DNA of 11,162 nt from an uncultured Streptococcus sp. (lineage in GTDB: Bacteria > Bacillota > Bacilli > Lactobacillales > Streptococcaceae): positions 1 to 11,162 of the forward strand of contig CAKQBM010000057.1 in NCBI GenBank assembly GCA_934216185.1, written 5' to 3'. The notes beneath the pieces are model-generated. The model worked only from the letters and a program-made list of their open reading frames with translations. It had not been told where the DNA came from and ran no database searches. Position 1 is the stretch's first letter. The number at the start of each line of letters is the position of its first letter. Shown in pieces: positions 9,468-11,162 of the stretch. The position numbers were made by a program, and so were the translations under genes.

Positions 9468-9944
9468 ATGCGATTGTCATCAGGTTGGGAACAGTCAGTC
9501 TATGTCTTACTCATGTTAGATCAGCTCCCTGAAGGAAAATATATCAATACAATTTCCTTGAGTGAACGGCTAGAAGTTTCAGATTCTTATTTGAAAAAAA
9601 TTATAAAACTATTAGACAACGAAGGGTTGGTTAAATCCGTTAGAGGGAAAAATGGAGGCGTTGCTCTTTCTAAACCCCTCAGCCAAATCACCTTTTACGA
9701 TGTATTTGTAGCTATAGAAGGAAAAAATCGAATCTTTGAAAGTCAAAATCTTCTAAAAAAATTCTTAGGCAACGAGGAAAGTAAAAAGGCTAAAAGATGC
9801 GTTGTAACCAACTCTCTTGATATTATTGAAAACACTTTAGTTGCAACCCTGACTTCTATTACACTCAGCCAGGTAGCCCATCAATCTGAGATTAACTATG
9901 ATTTAACCGATATCAGAAATTGGGTCAATAAATGCCAAAACTAG
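9468..9944 (+). CDS. Rrf2-family winged-helix transcriptional regulator
   Basis: DNA-binding regulator of 158 aa. MRLSSGWEQSVYVLLML begins an Rrf2 domain. The helix-turn-helix is at about 25-55 (ISLSERLEVSDSYLKKIIKLL) and the wing at about 56-75 (GLVKSVRGKNGGVALSKP). Only two cysteines are seen (in KRCVV and the final KCQN), not the three-cysteine cluster of IscR/NsrR, so an iron-sulphur cofactor is unlikely. ATG 9468 has TGGAGG seven bases upstream. It is divergent from the EamA gene and probably regulates it and/or itself; its terminator separates it from lacA. A role in lac control is possible by position but unsupported. Confidence 0.9.
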   Translation: MRLSSGWEQSVYVLLMLDQLPEGKYINTISLSERLEVSDSYLKKIIKLLDNEGLVKSVRGKNGGVALSKPLSQITFYDVFVAIEGKNRIFESQNLLKKFLGNEESKKAKRCVVTNSLDIIENTLVATLTSITLSQVAHQSEINYDLTDIRNWVNKCQN

Positions 9945-9976
9945 CTGGAGAAAAAATTTTTCAGCTAGTTTTTATA
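9937..9976 (+). terminator. Intrinsic terminator of the Rrf2 gene
   Basis: AAAACTAGCTG (9937-9947) pairs with CAGCTAGTTTT (9962-9972), with A and T runs in the loop that can extend the stem, then a T tail. The stem includes the stop codon of the regulator, so the gene ends inside its own terminator. Confidence 0.88.
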
Positions 9977-9981
9977 AATCC

Positions 9982-10010
9982 TTGACAAATAATTTTACAA
10001 GGACTATAAT
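9982..10010 (+). promoter_or_regulatory. Sigma-A promoter of lacA-lacB
   Basis: TTGACA, 17-base spacer, TATAAT: full consensus. It is about 90 bases upstream of lacA, leaving a leader of roughly 80 bases with a palindrome at its start. Confidence 0.9.
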
Positions 10011-10016
10011 ATATTT

Positions 10017-10035
10017 GAAGATATAACCTATCTTC
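10017..10035. promoter_or_regulatory. Inverted repeat just past the lacA -10 (operator candidate)
   Basis: GAAGATA-TAACC-TATCTTC, 7-bp arms, begins six bases after the -10 at the expected transcription start. Its core GATATAACCTATC is one base shorter than the GATATAATACTATC core of the lacT palindrome. Repressor binding (for example LacR) would block initiation. The protein is inferred. Confidence 0.5.
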
Positions 10036-10096
10036 TATATCGTCAACAATGTTCTTTCATTGCATGCTTTTGGATAGCTAAAGAAAGAAGGTTCTT

Positions 10097-10525
10097 ATGA
10101 AAGTTATTTTAGCTACTGACCAAGATGGTTTCCAACTGAAAGAAACCGTCAAACACTATCTGCTTCATTCTGGTTATGAAGTAATTGACCTCAACTCTAC
10201 ACAAGGTTCTGCGGATTTCGTTGATTCTACTGTCAATGCTATTACAGAGTTTAGAAAATATAAGCAAGCTCGTGCTATTCTTTTTGACAAGTTTGGACAT
10301 TCTTTTATGCCTGCTAATAAGTTTAAAGGTATTATCTGCGCCGCTGTTTCCGATGAACACTCTGCCATGATGACTATTCGACACAATTCTACTCCAATCA
10401 TTTCACTTGGTTCTGGAATTACAGGTGATGTTTTAGCAGTTGAAATAGTCAAAGCCTTTCTTGAGCACAACTATGATGCTGGTCGTCACCAAGTTCGCAT
10501 TGATATGCTGAACAAGCTCTGCTAG
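10097..10525 (+). CDS. lacA: Galactose-6-phosphate isomerase subunit LacA
   Basis: One of two subunits that convert D-galactose-6-phosphate to D-tagatose-6-phosphate in the cytoplasm. RpiB/LacA/LacB fold, 142 aa, the standard length. ATDQDGFQLKE at the N terminus, FVDSTVNAI at 41-49, VSDEHSAMMT around 84-93 with RHN (His96), and the C-terminal GRHQVRIDMLNKL (from 129) are LacA marks. It lacks the Cys-containing loop of LacB, as expected. Several positions differ from the LacA sequences I remember (for example DKFGHSFM and TIRHNS where DAYGAGSFM and TRGHNN are usual), so it is a divergent member. AAGAAGG lies five bases before ATG. It is followed by lacB after 11 bases. Confidence 0.9.
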   Translation: MKVILATDQDGFQLKETVKHYLLHSGYEVIDLNSTQGSADFVDSTVNAITEFRKYKQARAILFDKFGHSFMPANKFKGIICAAVSDEHSAMMTIRHNSTPIISLGSGITGDVLAVEIVKAFLEHNYDAGRHQVRIDMLNKLC

Positions 10526-10536
10526 GAGGTATTCCC

Positions 10537-11055
10537 ATGAAAATTGCTCTCGGTTGTGATCACATTGTAACAGATGTGAAGATGAAGATTTCAAAACACC
10601 TAAAAGAACAAGGTCATGAAATCATTGATGTTGGTACTTATGATTTCGTCCGTACTCACTATCCTATTTATGGTCGCTTAATTGCAGAGGAGGTCGTCAA
10701 TGGACGGGCTGACTTTGGAGTTGCTCTTTGCGGTACAGGTGTTGGAATTGCTGTATCTGCTGATAAAGTTCCTGGAACTCGAGTTGTACTTGTCGGAGAT
10801 GTTGCGACTGCTCGTTCCGCTCGTGAAAATCTCAATGCTAATATTGTTGCTTTCGGTGGTGCTATCCTAGGTATCAATTTCATTAACAACATTGTAGATG
10901 AATTTATCAATACCAAGTACAAACCAAGTCCTGAAAAAGAGGAATTGATTGCGAAAATTGATAAACTATCTGAAGTGAGCCCAGATGTAGCTGCCAATGA
11001 TCATATCTTCGATGAAGAGAATGCCAAGTGGAATCGTGGAGAATATCACGATTAA
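10537..11055 (+). CDS. lacB: Galactose-6-phosphate isomerase subunit LacB
   Basis: Partner of LacA in galactose-6-phosphate isomerase, the entry step of the tagatose-6-phosphate pathway that uses the galactose half of lactose. 172 aa, the family length. Cys7-Asp8-His9 lies in GCDHI, and the catalytic-loop Cys65 in ALCGTGVGIA corresponds to the cysteine of RpiB enzymes. DVGTYDFVRTHYPIYG and the ending KWNRGEYHD are characteristic of LacB. The ribosome binding site TAGGAGG overlaps the lacA stop, seven bases before ATG, so the pair is tightly linked. lacC (tagatose-6-phosphate kinase) and lacD (aldolase) would normally follow, but the window ends after an inverted-repeat element. Confidence 0.95.
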   Translation: MKIALGCDHIVTDVKMKISKHLKEQGHEIIDVGTYDFVRTHYPIYGRLIAEEVVNGRADFGVALCGTGVGIAVSADKVPGTRVVLVGDVATARSARENLNANIVAFGGAILGINFINNIVDEFINTKYKPSPEKEELIAKIDKLSEVSPDVAANDHIFDEENAKWNRGEYHD

Positions 11056-11073
11056 CTTACATTCCTTCTTATA

Positions 11074-11162
11074 TATAGTGAATTGAAATAAAATATGAAC
11101 AAATTGGTTTGGAAAGCCAAATCAATTTCTAGCACTGCTTTAGAAATTGTAGTGTACTATTT
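11074..11162. repeat. Small inverted-repeat element, RUP/IS630-end-like, possibly cut by window edge
   Basis: Starting 18 bases after lacB, TATAGTGAATTGAAATAAAA resembles ends of pneumococcal IS630-Spn1 and its RUP derivatives, from memory. Inside are AAATTGGTTTGG/CCAAATCAATTT (11101-11128, one G-T mismatch) and CAATTTCTA/TAGAAATTG (11123-11149), which share bases and so compete. ATAGT (11075-11079) and ACTAT (11156-11160) form short outer repeats. The identity is tentative; the symmetry is clear. Confidence 0.5.

Noticed and set aside
9468..9944. Rrf2 protein as an iron-sulphur sensor (IscR/NsrR type)
   Set aside because: The three-cysteine cluster motif is absent; only two scattered cysteines are seen.
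10109..10470. Minus-strand open frames inside lacA
   Set aside because: They are shadows of a well-supported gene, with no promoter, ribosome binding site or family signal.

Overview
The window is a lactose/galactose utilisation locus from a low-GC Firmicute. A mitis-group oral Streptococcus (S. mitis/oralis/pneumoniae-like) is most likely. The protein sequences are of the streptococcal/lactococcal LacA/B/E/F/G/T type, the promoters are near-consensus sigma-A sites with strong AGGAGG ribosome binding sites, and a small repeat resembling pneumococcal RUP/IS630-type ends sits at the right edge. The species call is an inference.

Positions 1-7945, minus strand, read in transcription order: a consensus promoter and an antiterminator/terminator leader; lacG2 (phospho-beta-galactosidase); lacE2 (lactose EIICB); a second promoter and antiterminator/terminator leader; lacT (BglG-family antiterminator); lacF (EIIA-Lac); lacE1 (EIICB); a 210-base gap packed with hairpins; and lacG1, which lacks only about its last 8 codons at the window edge. 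Lactose enters through EIIC/EIIB with phosphate from LacF and becomes lactose-6-phosphate, which LacG splits to glucose and galactose-6-phosphate. LacT should bind the two leader RNAs and prevent termination when the sugar is present. There are two EIICB and two LacG paralogues but only one EIIA and one antiterminator.

Positions 7947-9944: a decayed methyltransferase-like gene (in-frame stop, missing 3' end) lies directly downstream of an EamA/DMT transporter gene. Divergent from that pair is an Rrf2-family regulator with its own terminator. This block separates the two arms of the lac locus.

Positions 9982-11055, plus strand: a consensus promoter, then lacA and lacB, the two subunits of galactose-6-phosphate isomerase, first enzyme of the tagatose-6-phosphate pathway. 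lacC, lacD and lacR are not in the window; they may lie beyond the right edge. The last ~90 bases hold an inverted-repeat element.

I see no undescribed defence or mobile system. The points most worth following are the EIIA-less second lacE/lacG module with its own antiterminator leader, a palindromic motif shared by the lacT and lacA promoters, the chain of five hairpins between lacE1 and lacG1, and the pseudogene that ends at the lacG2 promoter.
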